Positions 26,502 through 35,295 of a stretch of DNA of 64,000 nucleotides are shown here, one piece after another. Source of the stretch: Mucilaginibacter_A sp964236465 (GTDB taxonomy: Bacteria > Bacteroidota > Bacteroidia > Sphingobacteriales > Sphingobacteriaceae); contig CAXSBZ010000008.1 in assembly GCA_964236465.1 (NCBI GenBank), positions 1 through 64,000 of the forward strand, read 5' to 3'. The translations under genes and the position numbers were made by a program. Below the pieces are notes generated by a model that was not told the DNA's origin, did not search any database, and worked only from the letters and a program-made list of their open reading frames with translations. Each line of letters opens with the position of its first letter. The stretch's first letter is position 1.

Positions 26502-27905
26502 ATGTTCCACAGAACTGTTTTTCGCCGGGGGTTATGCTTGATATTTCTATTAAGCACTTGTCCCGCTGTTTTTGCACAGCAAAAAATCCTTACCTTAAAA
26601 CAAGCTGTACAAAATGCACTGCAAAACTATGGCACGATCAAAGCAAAAGCAAATTATGCCAGGGCTTCGGCAGCTTTGGTTAGAGAAGCTAAGCGGGAGT
26701 ATCTGCCTAACTTAAATATTTCGGCTCAAAATGATTTTGGTACGGTCAACTCGCAATACGGGCCGCTGTATGGTTTAGGTGGATATGCAGTGGCTTCCAG
26801 CGGCCCGATTTTGGCCGGGCAAAACTGGAATTCTGCCTTTGGTGGCTTATATCTGGCCAACCTGAACTGGGATTTTTTCTCCTTCGGGAAAGCCAAAGAA
26901 AGAATAAAAGTAGCCCAAAGCCAGCAAACGTTGGATCAAAGCGATTTGGTACAGGAGCAGTTTCAGCAGGAAATCCGGGTTTCGGGAGCTTACCTTAATC
27001 TGCTTGCTTCACAACAGTTAGGTGTTTCCCAGCAAAATAATTTAAAACGCGCTTTGGCTTTGCGCAATGTAATTGTGGCTCGCGTAAAAAGCGGACTAAA
27101 CCCTGGCGTAGATTCATCGCTGGCCAATGCCGAAGTGGCGAGTGCACAAATTGCGCTAACCAATTCGCAAAACGTGGTGCAGCAGCAAGGCAACCAGCTG
27201 GCACAATATATTAGCATGGTTCCGGTTGATTTTACGCTGGATAGTAGCTTTGTGAGCCGGATCCCGAAAACGCTGGATACGGCTACCAACTTTAACCTGA
27301 GCAACCATCCGATTTTGCAGTATTATCAAAACAGAATCAATATCAGCACAGAACGCGAAAAATATTACCGCACCTTCAATTTTCCAACCTTGTCTTTATT
27401 CAATATTTTTCAAGGAAGAGGTTCCGGTTTCAATAGTTATACGCTCAACCAAACCATCTATACGCAGAACTATTTCAACGGTGTCAATCCCACGCGCTCT
27501 AATTATTTGCTGGGTATCGGGCTGAGCTGGAACCTGACTTCTCCGCTGCGCGTGCATGAGCAGGTTCGGGCACAGCAATTTACTTCCGCAGGCTTAAAAA
27601 ATGAACTGGAACTGGTGAACCAGCAGTTATCAGCCCAACTTATCCTATCTAAAAGCAGTATTGAAAATGCGCTCAAAAATTACCGGGCAGCACCGATCGG
27701 TTTAAAAGCAGCTACGGATGCTTTCAACCAAAAAACAGTTTTGTACCGAAACGGACTGGCCACCATTGTAGATGTTACGCAGGCTTTGTACACCCTAAAC
27801 CGGGCAGAAACTGACCGCGACATTGCCTACAATAATGTTTGGCAGGCTTTGCTTTATAAAGCTGCGGCTACCGGCGATTTTGGGATATTTTTTAATGAAT
27901 TTTAA
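26502..27905 (+). CDS. TolC-family outer-membrane efflux protein
   Basis: 467 residues with a signal sequence (MFHRTVFRRGLCLIFLLSTCPAVFA). Two OEP repeats of long helices follow, for example VQNALQNYGTIKAKANYARAS and QQLSAQLILSKSSIENAL, with the closing ALYTLNRAETDRDIAYNNVW. It forms the outer-membrane channel of a tripartite pump. It is the first gene of an RND operon; the pump follows after 44 bases. Confidence 0.92.
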   Translation: MFHRTVFRRGLCLIFLLSTCPAVFAQQKILTLKQAVQNALQNYGTIKAKANYARASAALVREAKREYLPNLNISAQNDFGTVNSQYGPLYGLGGYAVASSGPILAGQNWNSAFGGLYLANLNWDFFSFGKAKERIKVAQSQQTLDQSDLVQEQFQQEIRVSGAYLNLLASQQLGVSQQNNLKRALALRNVIVARVKSGLNPGVDSSLANAEVASAQIALTNSQNVVQQQGNQLAQYISMVPVDFTLDSSFVSRIPKTLDTATNFNLSNHPILQYYQNRINISTEREKYYRTFNFPTLSLFNIFQGRGSGFNSYTLNQTIYTQNYFNGVNPTRSNYLLGIGLSWNLTSPLRVHEQVRAQQFTSAGLKNELELVNQQLSAQLILSKSSIENALKNYRAAPIGLKAATDAFNQKTVLYRNGLATIVDVTQALYTLNRAETDRDIAYNNVWQALLYKAAATGDFGIFFNEF

Positions 27906-27949
27906 ATTTACCTTTTTCAGCAAGGTGAAAATTAGCACATAAAAACAGC

Positions 27950-30900
27950 ATGGGATTAATCAGAAGCGCACTCAGAAAACCAATTACCATACTGGTTATT
28001 GTGGCAGCAGTTTTCTTTTTTGGGTTGAATGCCATGCGGAATATCAAGATCGATATTTTCCCGGATTTAAACCTGCCCGTTATCTACATTTCACATCCTT
28101 TTGGTGGCTATACACCCAACCAGATGGAAGCTTATTTTGGCAAACAATATGTTAACCTGCTGCTTTATGTTTCCGGTGTTAAAAGTATAGAAACTAGGAA
28201 TATAACCGGTTTAACTTTACTCAAGCTTTCCTTTTACGAAGGTACAAATATGGCCCAGGCAGCAGCAGAAGTTACAGCCTTTGCCAACCGGGCGCAGGCG
28301 ATATTTCCACCAGGCACGCAGCCGCCATTTATCATTCGTTTTGATGCTTCTACGCTACCGGTTGGCCAGCTGGTTTTGAGCAGCCCGAAACGTACCAATA
28401 ATGAATTGCTTGATCTGGCAAACGTGTATATCCGCTCCTCTTTCACTTCCATTCCGGGCTTGATTTCGCCTGCTCCTTTTGGCGGAAACACCCGGACAGT
28501 GGTGATTAAAGTGGACCCAGAACTGCTGCGGTCGCACAATTTAACGCCGGACCAGATTGTAACCGCCATTCGGGAAAACAACATCACAGCTCCGGCAGGA
28601 AACGTCCGGATCGGCGATTATAATTACCTCACCCCAACCAACACTACGATTAAAACCATTCCGGATTTTGCCAACATTCCGTTGTACAAAGGTGGTGTTC
28701 AAAATCTGTTTTTGCGTGATGTTGCTTCTGTAGAAGACGGTGCGGATATTACCAGCAGTTATGCTTTGGTCAATGGCAAACGCTCCGTTTATATGCCCAT
28801 AACCAAATCCGCAGATGCTTCGACCTGGGAAGTGGTGCAAAACCTTAAAAAAGCACTGCCCCGTTTTCAGGCATTGTTGCCCGACGATGTAAAGCTTTCT
28901 TACGAGTTTGACCAATCCGTTTACGTGATCAACGCGGTAAAAAGTTTGGTTACGGAAGGCGCAATTGGTGCGGTGCTGACAGGACTGATGGTTTTGCTGT
29001 TTCTGGGTGATCGGCGGGCGGCTTTAATTGTGATTTTCACCATTCCAATCTCGCTGATTTCAGGTGTGCTATTTTTGTACCTTTTTCATCAAACTATTAA
29101 CATCATGACTTTGAGTGGTTTATCGTTGGCCATTGGTATTTTGGTTGATGAATCTACCGTAACCATCGAAAACATCCACCAGCATCTGGATATGGGTAAA
29201 CCCAAAGCATTGGCTATTTGGGATGCCTGTAAAGAAATTGCGTTCCCGAAATTGCTGATTTTGTTTTGTATCCTGGCGGTGTTTGCCCCGGCGATAACGA
29301 TGAAAGGAATTCCCGGTGCCTTGTTCTTGCCGCTGGCAATGGCTATCGGTTTTTCGATGATCACCTCTTATTTATTGGCACAAACTTTTGTACCGATTAT
29401 GGCCAACTGGATGATGAAAAGCCATGAGGATAACGCTGATAAAAAAGTACATTTCAACCCGGAAGAAGAAAGCGATACCTGGGACCAGAAAAAACAACTG
29501 CTAAAAGAAGCACAAGCCCATCCTACCCGTTTTGATAAATTCCGGCAAGGCTATATGCACTTGATGAACCGGCTTTTTAATCAGCGCAAATTGGTGGTAA
29601 CTGTTTATGTTATTGCTGCTTTGGGCACTGCGCTTCTTTTATTAACTACAATCGGGCGTGATGTACTGCCGAAAGTAAACAGCGGGCAGTTTCAGGTACG
29701 GTTGCGTGCGGCCGACGGGACACGTTTGGAACGCACCGAAGCAGATGTTATCAAAACCTTGCAGGTTCTGGAAGAATTAGTCGGCAAGAAAAATATTGCC
29801 GTTACTTCTGCTTTTGTTGGGCAGCACCCTTCGCAATTTTCCACCAGCCCCATATATTTATTTATGGCCGGCACACAGGAAGCTGTTTTGCAGGTCAATT
29901 TAAGTGAAGATTATAAAGTGAATTTGGATGAGCTAAAAGAACGTTTCCGGCACAAAATGAAGGCAGCACTACCAGATGTGAAGCTTTCTTTTGAGCCGAT
30001 CGAGTTGACGGATAAAATTCTCAGCCAGGGATCCCCAACACCGGTTGAGGTTCGTGTAGAAGGAAAAAACAAAGTTCAGAATGAAGTTTTTGCCAATAAG
30101 ATTGCTGCTAAATTACAAAAAATCAGATACTTGCGCGATGTGCAGTTGGGGCAAGCCACACATTATCCGGCTATCGATATTAATATTGACCGTACCCGTG
30201 CGGCCCAGCTTGGGGTTAATGTTTCGGATGTTTCGCGTTCATTGATCGCTTCCACGTCCTCATCACGCTTTACCGAAAAAAACGCCTGGCTGGATCAGAA
30301 AGCAGGACTAAGTTACAGCGTGCAGGTAGAAGTCCCGGAATATAAAATGGCCAGTTTGAATGACATCAGTGAAATTTCAGTGCTGAACAATTCATCGCGG
30401 CCGGTTTTGGGTGATCTGGCCGAAATAAAAAGAGATACTACTTTTGGCGAAAATGATGACATTGGTGCTTTGCCTTACTTGTCGGTAACGGCCAATATCA
30501 ACAAAAAGGATTTGGGTACGGCAACAGACGATGTACAAAAAGCAGTTAAATCTTTGGGCAAACTGCCACGCGGTTTAACGGTGGAGGTGAAAGGGTTAAG
30601 CGAAACTTTGCTGGATACTTTAAGCAGTTTACAATCCGGTTTGATCATTGCCATTGTGGTAATTTTCCTGATGCTGGCCGCCAATTTTCAATCTTTTAAA
30701 GTTTCTTTTGTGGTGCTTTCAACCGTTCCAGCAGTAATTGCAGGCTCCTTGCTGCTGCTGATCCTAACGGGTTCTACCCTGAACTTGCAGTCTTATATGG
30801 GCATGATTATGTCTGTCGGCGTTTCTGTGTCTAATGCGGTGCTAATGATTACCAATGCAGAACATTTGCGGATGCACAACGGCAACGCACTCGAATCTGC

Positions 30901-31198
30901 CCGTGAGGCAGCCGCTTTGCGCTTGCGCCCAATCCTGATGACGAGTTTGGCCATGGTAGCCGGCATGATACCTATGGCATCCGGTTTGGGCGAAGGCGGC
31001 GATCAGGCATCACCGTTAGGCCGTGCAGTAATCGGCGGATTGATTGCTTCTACCTTTGCCGCATTGCTTATTTTACCATTGGCTTTTGCCTGGGTTCAAG
31101 GCAAAACCAGTACAGATTCTGTCTCTTTAGATCCAGAAGATAAAGAAAGTAAACATTATATTCCATCGCTTTATGATAATCCAAATGCTCAAGAATAA
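27950..31198 (+). CDS. RND efflux pump, inner-membrane permease (AcrB/HAE-1 type)
   Basis: 1082 residues; twelve membrane helices and two large periplasmic loops. It starts MGLIRSALRKPITILVIVAA. Helix 4 carries the proton-relay acidic pair in LAIGILVDESTVTIEN. The second half repeats the pattern (MIMSVGVSVSNAVLMITNAEH, lacking the acidic pair). C-terminal PILMTSLAMVAGMIPMASG is typical. The absence of heavy-metal pump motifs points to a drug/lipid exporter, substrate unknown. The ATG overlaps a sister-motif copy (27938-27952). The adaptor gene overlaps its 3' end. Confidence 0.94.
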   Translation: MGLIRSALRKPITILVIVAAVFFFGLNAMRNIKIDIFPDLNLPVIYISHPFGGYTPNQMEAYFGKQYVNLLLYVSGVKSIETRNITGLTLLKLSFYEGTNMAQAAAEVTAFANRAQAIFPPGTQPPFIIRFDASTLPVGQLVLSSPKRTNNELLDLANVYIRSSFTSIPGLISPAPFGGNTRTVVIKVDPELLRSHNLTPDQIVTAIRENNITAPAGNVRIGDYNYLTPTNTTIKTIPDFANIPLYKGGVQNLFLRDVASVEDGADITSSYALVNGKRSVYMPITKSADASTWEVVQNLKKALPRFQALLPDDVKLSYEFDQSVYVINAVKSLVTEGAIGAVLTGLMVLLFLGDRRAALIVIFTIPISLISGVLFLYLFHQTINIMTLSGLSLAIGILVDESTVTIENIHQHLDMGKPKALAIWDACKEIAFPKLLILFCILAVFAPAITMKGIPGALFLPLAMAIGFSMITSYLLAQTFVPIMANWMMKSHEDNADKKVHFNPEEESDTWDQKKQLLKEAQAHPTRFDKFRQGYMHLMNRLFNQRKLVVTVYVIAALGTALLLLTTIGRDVLPKVNSGQFQVRLRAADGTRLERTEADVIKTLQVLEELVGKKNIAVTSAFVGQHPSQFSTSPIYLFMAGTQEAVLQVNLSEDYKVNLDELKERFRHKMKAALPDVKLSFEPIELTDKILSQGSPTPVEVRVEGKNKVQNEVFANKIAAKLQKIRYLRDVQLGQATHYPAIDINIDRTRAAQLGVNVSDVSRSLIASTSSSRFTEKNAWLDQKAGLSYSVQVEVPEYKMASLNDISEISVLNNSSRPVLGDLAEIKRDTTFGENDDIGALPYLSVTANINKKDLGTATDDVQKAVKSLGKLPRGLTVEVKGLSETLLDTLSSLQSGLIIAIVVIFLMLAANFQSFKVSFVVLSTVPAVIAGSLLLLILTGSTLNLQSYMGMIMSVGVSVSNAVLMITNAEHLRMHNGNALESAREAAALRLRPILMTSLAMVAGMIPMASGLGEGGDQASPLGRAVIGGLIASTFAALLILPLAFAWVQGKTSTDSVSLDPEDKESKHYIPSLYDNPNAQE

Positions 31199-32285
31199 GC
31201 TGCTCCGAAGCATCCTAATGGTTTCCGTTATCAGTACATGCAGTGCCTGCCATTCAAACTCCGGCAATGATGACCAGCAGGATTCCGCCGTTGTCCCGGC
31301 TTTAGAAACTTTTTCGCTCAAAAAAGGGATGTTATCCACCAATTTGAGTATTCCCGGCGAATTAATTCCTTACCAGCAGGTAGATTTGTATGCCAAAGAA
31401 AGCAGTTTTGTAAAAAAAATTTATGCAGATGTGGGTTCCGAAGTAAAACAAGGCCAGCTACTGGTATCCATGGAAGCTCCGGAAATCAATTCCAACGTAG
31501 CCTCGGCACAATCCAAACTGCAATCCCAGGATGCGGTTTACACAGCCAGCAATTCTAATTACAACCGCTTGATGGAAACCGCCAAAACGCCCGGAACCAT
31601 CTCCAAAAACGATATTGAACAGGCTGCGGCACGTAAAAATTCTGACAAAGCACAGCTGGATGCAGCAAAATCAGCTTACCAATCTGTGGCCGCAACGCGT
31701 GCTTATCTGGATATCCGTGCTCCTTTTAGCGGGGTAATTACAGCGCGGAATATCAATACCGGTGCCTACGTTGGGCCATCGGGCAAAGGTTCGGATTTGC
31801 CGCTGTTTGTTTTGCAGGAGCAGAAAAGGCTGCGTTTGGTTATTTCTGTGCCCGAGGTTTATACCGGTATGCTGAAACAAAAAGATGAAGTAAGTTTTAG
31901 TGTGAAATCCATGCCCAGCCAGCATTTCAACGCTACTGTGAAACGGATGGCAGGTTCATTGGATGAGCGTTTGCGTTCGGAACGGCTGGAAATGGATGTT
32001 TATAATGACAATAAAAAGCTGCTTCCGGGCATGTATGCAGAAGTAAGCATCCCACTGCCCGCGTCAGACAGCACATTTGTGATCCCAAAAACAGCATTGG
32101 TTTCTTCCACAGAAAGGGTTTTTGTCATCCGCGTAACCGATCATAAAGCAGAATGGGTAGATGTGAAAAAAGGCCGTGACTCCGGCGATCAGGTAGAAAT
32201 TTATGGCAAATTGAAACCAGCTGATCCTTTGATAAAAGTGGCGACAGATGAGATTCGTAACGGATCAACTATCAAAACAAAATAA
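31185..32285 (+). CDS. RND periplasmic adaptor (membrane fusion lipoprotein)
   Basis: About 366 residues from the ATG at 31185 (an in-frame ATG at 31173 adds four). The signal peptide ends in a lipobox-like STCSAC. Adaptor domains are evident: lipoyl half-motifs (VDLYAKESSFVKKIYADVGS and YLDIRAPFSGVITARNINTG), a helical hairpin between them, and a beta-barrel (LPGMYAEVSIPLP). It links the permease to the TolC-like channel. Order TolC-pump-adaptor is a complete efflux operon. Confidence 0.92.
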   Translation: MLKNKLLRSILMVSVISTCSACHSNSGNDDQQDSAVVPALETFSLKKGMLSTNLSIPGELIPYQQVDLYAKESSFVKKIYADVGSEVKQGQLLVSMEAPEINSNVASAQSKLQSQDAVYTASNSNYNRLMETAKTPGTISKNDIEQAAARKNSDKAQLDAAKSAYQSVAATRAYLDIRAPFSGVITARNINTGAYVGPSGKGSDLPLFVLQEQKRLRLVISVPEVYTGMLKQKDEVSFSVKSMPSQHFNATVKRMAGSLDERLRSERLEMDVYNDNKKLLPGMYAEVSIPLPASDSTFVIPKTALVSSTERVFVIRVTDHKAEWVDVKKGRDSGDQVEIYGKLKPADPLIKVATDEIRNGSTIKTK

Positions 32286-32372
32286 ATTGCTGAACAATTT
32301 GTAAATGGAATCGATCACGCCACAAAAATTCACGTTTAAACATTGACCGGAAAAAATTATTTTTATACTTTT

Positions 32373-32417
32373 GATGCTTCTTTTAGCGAGTAAATTTTAT
32401 GACGATAAAAGAAGCAT
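32373..32417. terminator. Inverted motif pair between RND operon and tRNA-Arg
   Basis: GATGCTTCTTTTAGCG (32373-32388) and ACGATAAAAGAAGCAT (32402-32417) can pair as a hairpin with about 14 bases of loop. There is no T-run, so termination is a guess; both arms are dispersed-motif copies. Confidence 0.55.
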
Positions 32418-32422
32418 GATGA

Positions 32423-32496
32423 GCACCCATAGCTCAGCTGGATAGAGCAACGGTTTTCTAAACCGTCGGTCTCAGGTTCGAATCCTGATGGGTGTA
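32423..32496 (+). tRNA. tRNA-Arg (anticodon TCT)
   Basis: A 74-base cloverleaf: acceptor stem GCACCCA/TGGGTGT (first pair G-U), D-arm AGCTCAGCTGGATAGAGC, anticodon stem ACGGT/ACCGT with loop TTTCTAA giving TCT, and T-arm CAGGTTCGAATCCTG. A terminator follows within four bases. Confidence 0.96.
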
Positions 32497-32499
32497 CAG

Positions 32500-32528
32500 C
32501 CCTCTTTACAGCTTGTAAAGAGGGTTTT
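32500..32528 (+). terminator. Rho-independent terminator of tRNA-Arg
   Basis: CCCTCTTTACA (32500-32510) pairs perfectly with TGTAAAGAGGG (32514-32524), loop GCT, followed by TTTT. Confidence 0.92.
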
Positions 32529-32618
32529 GCTTTGAAATGACTATCTTCACTAATAATAGCTGTTGGCTTTTATAGTTTATCCACACCAACATTCATTACA
32601 GTATTTATTATACTTGAT

Positions 32619-32819
32619 ATGCAAGTTAGAAAAATTGCTCCTGTTGTAAGAAAAGTGATGTTAAAAGACGCAAACGATGAAGAGCGCGATCTTGAATATT
32701 GGTTAACCAAGCAAGTAAAAGACCGTGCTGCTGCTGTAACTTTTCTTATATCTCAATTCTTAACCAAAGGACAAAGAATGGACAAAACAATAGTTGTAAA
32801 GAAAAGCTTAAAATTATGA
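32619..32819 (+). CDS. Small protein of a nucleotidyltransferase-linked pair
   Basis: 66 residues, MQVRKIAPVVRKVMLKDAND..., with the core EYWLTKQVKDRAAAVTFLIS. From memory this resembles short proteins whose gene sits directly before a DUF6036-type nucleotidyltransferase; the pairing has toxin-antitoxin-like organisation but I know of no settled function. Its TGA overlaps the ATG of the next reading frame (ATGA at 32816), which supports a genuine two-gene unit. It lies just downstream of tRNA-Arg. Confidence 0.65.
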   Translation: MQVRKIAPVVRKVMLKDANDEERDLEYWLTKQVKDRAAAVTFLISQFLTKGQRMDKTIVVKKSLKL

Positions 32820-32893
32820 CGTTGGCAGAAGACTTTGAGGATTTTATACAGCTTCTCAATAAGTATAAAGTTGAACCGCCAATCTTATGTTGA
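32816..32893 (+). pseudogene. Truncated nucleotidyltransferase (DUF6036-like), N-terminus only
   Basis: A 25-codon frame, MTLAEDFEDFIQLLNKYKVE then PPILC and stop. The opening matches the usual N-terminal helix of DUF6036-like nucleotidyltransferases (FEDFIxLLNKxKVEYxIVGG). The catalytic core with its GG and DxD motifs is absent, and the following bases contain a terminator rather than the rest. I infer a deletion remnant. Start overlaps the preceding stop as in intact pairs. Confidence 0.6.
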
Positions 32894-32917
32894 AATACTA
32901 ATAGTTATACAAAAAAA

Positions 32918-32958
32918 TTGAAAAACGGCTTCTGCATAATGTAGAGGCCGTTTTTCAA
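32918..32958 (+). terminator. Terminator hairpin after the truncated nucleotidyltransferase
   Basis: TTGAAAAACGGC (32918-32929) pairs with GCCGTTTTTCAA (32947-32958), extended inward by TCT/AGA. The A-rich left and T-rich right arms suggest it can stop transcription in either direction. Confidence 0.85.
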
Positions 32959-33050
32959 ATTTATGGCGTTTTTTTTGAAAGAAATAAATCAAACCAAAAC
33001 CTTTGTTTGAAGTGTTGTTATGCTATTCAAACCATTTTTTAGAAAGATTT

Positions 33051-33725
33051 ATGTGCGCACGTTTTACCATCAGCCAGTCGGAAAAAGAATTACTGGCAGA
33101 ATTTGAAGCAAAAAGCATTGACCCGGATTACCGAGAAACCTATAACCTGGCTCCTACGCAGCTGGCCCCGGTTATCCTCGCCCAAAAACCGGAAGCGATC
33201 CAGCTATTACATTTCGGCTTGGTCCCATTTTGGGCGAAAGATAAAAAAAGCAGCTACTCGATGATGAATGCCCGGCAGGAAACAGTTTTGGAAAACAGAA
33301 CTTTTAAGCCGCTGATGACGCATAACAAACGCTGCTTGGTGCTGGCGGATGGCTTTTATGAATGGAAAACCGAAGGCAAAAAGAAGCTTCCGTACCGGTT
33401 TACTTTGCTTAACCGCAAAGCTTTTGCATTTGCCGGATTATGGTCGCAGTGGAAAAGTGAAGACCAAAAAGAAGTATACGAATCATTCACCATCCTCACC
33501 ACCAAACCAAATGAACAAGTGGCTACGCTTCACGACCGGATGCCGGTGATCCTGACCAAGGAAGAAGAAAAACTTTGGCTTTCTGACGATGTTCCGCCGA
33601 TAGAACTGATTCAATTATGCGATCCATATCCGGCCGAAGAAATGAAAATGTACCCGGTTTCTACAGAAGTAAACAAAGCAACCAACAATCACCAGGATTT
33701 GATTTTACCGATGAACAGCCAATAA
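33051..33725 (+). CDS. SOS response-associated peptidase (SRAP / YedK / HMCES family)
   Basis: 224 residues starting MCARFTI. Cys2, exposed after Met removal, makes the thiazolidine cross-link to abasic sites in single-stranded DNA. Other family residues are Asn in MMNARQETV, Glu in LADGFYEWK, and His in LHDRMPVIL. The ATG at 33051 was chosen over 33003 because Cys2 must follow the initiator Met. It shields abasic sites at stalled forks. It is convergent with mqnA across a motif hairpin. Confidence 0.96.
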   Translation: MCARFTISQSEKELLAEFEAKSIDPDYRETYNLAPTQLAPVILAQKPEAIQLLHFGLVPFWAKDKKSSYSMMNARQETVLENRTFKPLMTHNKRCLVLADGFYEWKTEGKKKLPYRFTLLNRKAFAFAGLWSQWKSEDQKEVYESFTILTTKPNEQVATLHDRMPVILTKEEEKLWLSDDVPPIELIQLCDPYPAEEMKMYPVSTEVNKATNNHQDLILPMNSQ

Positions 33726-33734
33726 AATTAAGGT

Positions 33735-33812
33735 GGTAAAAACAGCATCTGATTGAAATTATCAATCAAACCGGATAAAAGAAGCATCATGATGAAATGC
33801 TTCTTTTACCCC
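33735..33812. terminator. Bidirectional hairpin and motif cluster between SRAP gene and mqnA
   Basis: TAAAAGAAGCAT (33776-33787) pairs perfectly with ATGCTTCTTTTA (33797-33808) around a 9-base loop, between convergent genes. A sister-motif copy, GGTAAAAACAGCATC, lies just upstream at 33735-33749. Confidence 0.8.
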
Positions 33813-34558
33813 TATAATTCTTTGATATAGTTTAAAAACTTGTGTAAAGCTTCCTTTTTTTGTTCGGTCAAATCAAAATCCAGCTTATTAAAGAGATAAT
33901 CCCTAAGGTCAAAATTCGGATACACCGGCAGCGTTTGCAGCAATTCTTCCCGAGCATCAAGTCCTGCTTTTAGAGCTGTGTTAAAGCTTTTCATAAATTC
34001 CGGGTCGATGGGTTTATTAGCGATCCAGGCTGCAAAAACAAAAGGCAGAGCAGTCATTTTTTGCCAGATTTCGGCTAAATCGTAAACAAAGGTGTACTGA
34101 TTTTTTTTGCCGAAAGTACGGTCGCCGATTTGTACAAATGCTGTTTTTATGCCAGTAAAATTAGCATAATCCGGGGCATTGATAATTTGTTTTGGGTTGA
34201 TTTTCCAGTAGTTTTTCAGCAGCACTTTTGCCAGGTTATTAGATGATCTGGACTCTGGATCCAACTGAATAATTTCTGCTTCTTCAATCTTACAATTGCT
34301 AAAAATGAAAACAGAATTGACCGCTCCAACGGAACCGATACAATAATCAGAAACAAGCTGCCAATATGGCAAACTCAAAATTGCTGCTACTGGTATCAAA
34401 CCTATATCTGCTTTATTATCAATAAGTTTTTGTGCGCAATCGGAAGGTGTATCTAAGCTTAAATCTATCTGTTTTAAAATAGAACTGTGTTGTATTCCGT
34501 AAATAAAAGGCTTTGTATTGGTATAACTAACTGCGGAAACCCGGATATTATGTTTCAA
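33812..34558 (-). CDS. mqnA: Chorismate dehydratase, menaquinone futalosine pathway
   Basis: MqnA dehydrates chorismate to 3-enolpyruvyl-benzoate, the first step of futalosine-route menaquinone synthesis. The N-terminal IRVSAVSYTNTKPF, KADIGLIPVAAIL, and ALPFVFAAWIAN are typical. I start at the TTG at 34558 (MKHNIRVSAVSY), which matches the family; an ATG at 34600 would add an odd hydrophobic 14-residue extension. Length is then about 248 residues. Its neighbour two genes upstream is mqnE, supporting the pathway. Confidence 0.9.
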   Translation of the reverse strand: MKHNIRVSAVSYTNTKPFIYGIQHSSILKQIDLSLDTPSDCAQKLIDNKADIGLIPVAAILSLPYWQLVSDYCIGSVGAVNSVFIFSNCKIEEAEIIQLDPESRSSNNLAKVLLKNYWKINPKQIINAPDYANFTGIKTAFVQIGDRTFGKKNQYTFVYDLAEIWQKMTALPFVFAAWIANKPIDPEFMKSFNTALKAGLDAREELLQTLPVYPNFDLRDYLFNKLDFDLTEQKKEALHKFLNYIKEL

Positions 34559-34624
34559 AATCTCAAAATATACAATCAAAAAAATGACCGGAAAAATCAA
34601 ATTCTCCAGTCTGAATAGAAAAAA

Positions 34625-35248
34625 TTATGCTAAAAATTTTAGGTGGTCTGTATTGTTAAAATCCACAATATGAAACTTTTCACCATCAAAATCTACACGG
34701 TAAAGTGTGGTGTTACGGTGCGGATAATTGTCCATTTCTGTCAACGGAAGATTGCTCAAAAGGCACAACAAAAGCCGCATTGCCCGGCCGTGCATACAAA
34801 TCAAAACTGTAGTTTCTTCGGGATGAGACATAATTTCCTGCATCGCTTCTTTCTGCCGTGTTTGCACCTCGTTCGGGCTTTCACCATTTTCAAAACGAAC
34901 GTCCAGCTCGCCGTCTTTCCAACTCTGCATAATCTTTTTAAAACGTCCGCGCGTTTCCTCGCTCACGGCTTTGCCTTCATAATTGCCCCAGGCCATCTCA
35001 TCCAAACCCGGTAATTGTTGCCAGGAGATGCCACTATCAATAAACCCTTTTACGGTTTGGTGCGTGCGTTTCAGCGTAGAAGTATAAATTTTGTCGAAGG
35101 GAATATTTTTGTAAGCTCTGTAAAAAGCTTCGCCCTGCTTGCGTCCGGTTTCATTCAGATTGGTGTCCATTCCGCGGCCCTGTACAATGCCTGCTTTATT
35201 CAAGTCGGTTTCGCCGTGGCGGATAATGTAAAGCGTTTTTTTAGTCAT
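34625..35248 (-). CDS. Histidine phosphatase family protein (phosphoglycerate-mutase-like)
   Basis: 207 residues. The RHG motif IIRHGETDLNKAG supplies the phosphorylated His10-11; the second catalytic histidine is in ICMHGRAMRLLL. Length and motifs fit broad-specificity cofactor-independent-of-2,3-BPG phosphatases rather than glycolytic PGAM. It sits between mqnE and mqnA on the same strand, so it may belong to that operon; a menaquinone role is speculation. A dispersed motif (35247-35260) overlaps the start codon. Confidence 0.88.
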   Translation of the reverse strand: MTKKTLYIIRHGETDLNKAGIVQGRGMDTNLNETGRKQGEAFYRAYKNIPFDKIYTSTLKRTHQTVKGFIDSGISWQQLPGLDEMAWGNYEGKAVSEETRGRFKKIMQSWKDGELDVRFENGESPNEVQTRQKEAMQEIMSHPEETTVLICMHGRAMRLLLCLLSNLPLTEMDNYPHRNTTLYRVDFDGEKFHIVDFNNTDHLKFLA

Positions 35249-35295
35249 TAAAAGAAGTATAGTAAATTATTGCTGATGTAAACCAAAATTTAGGT

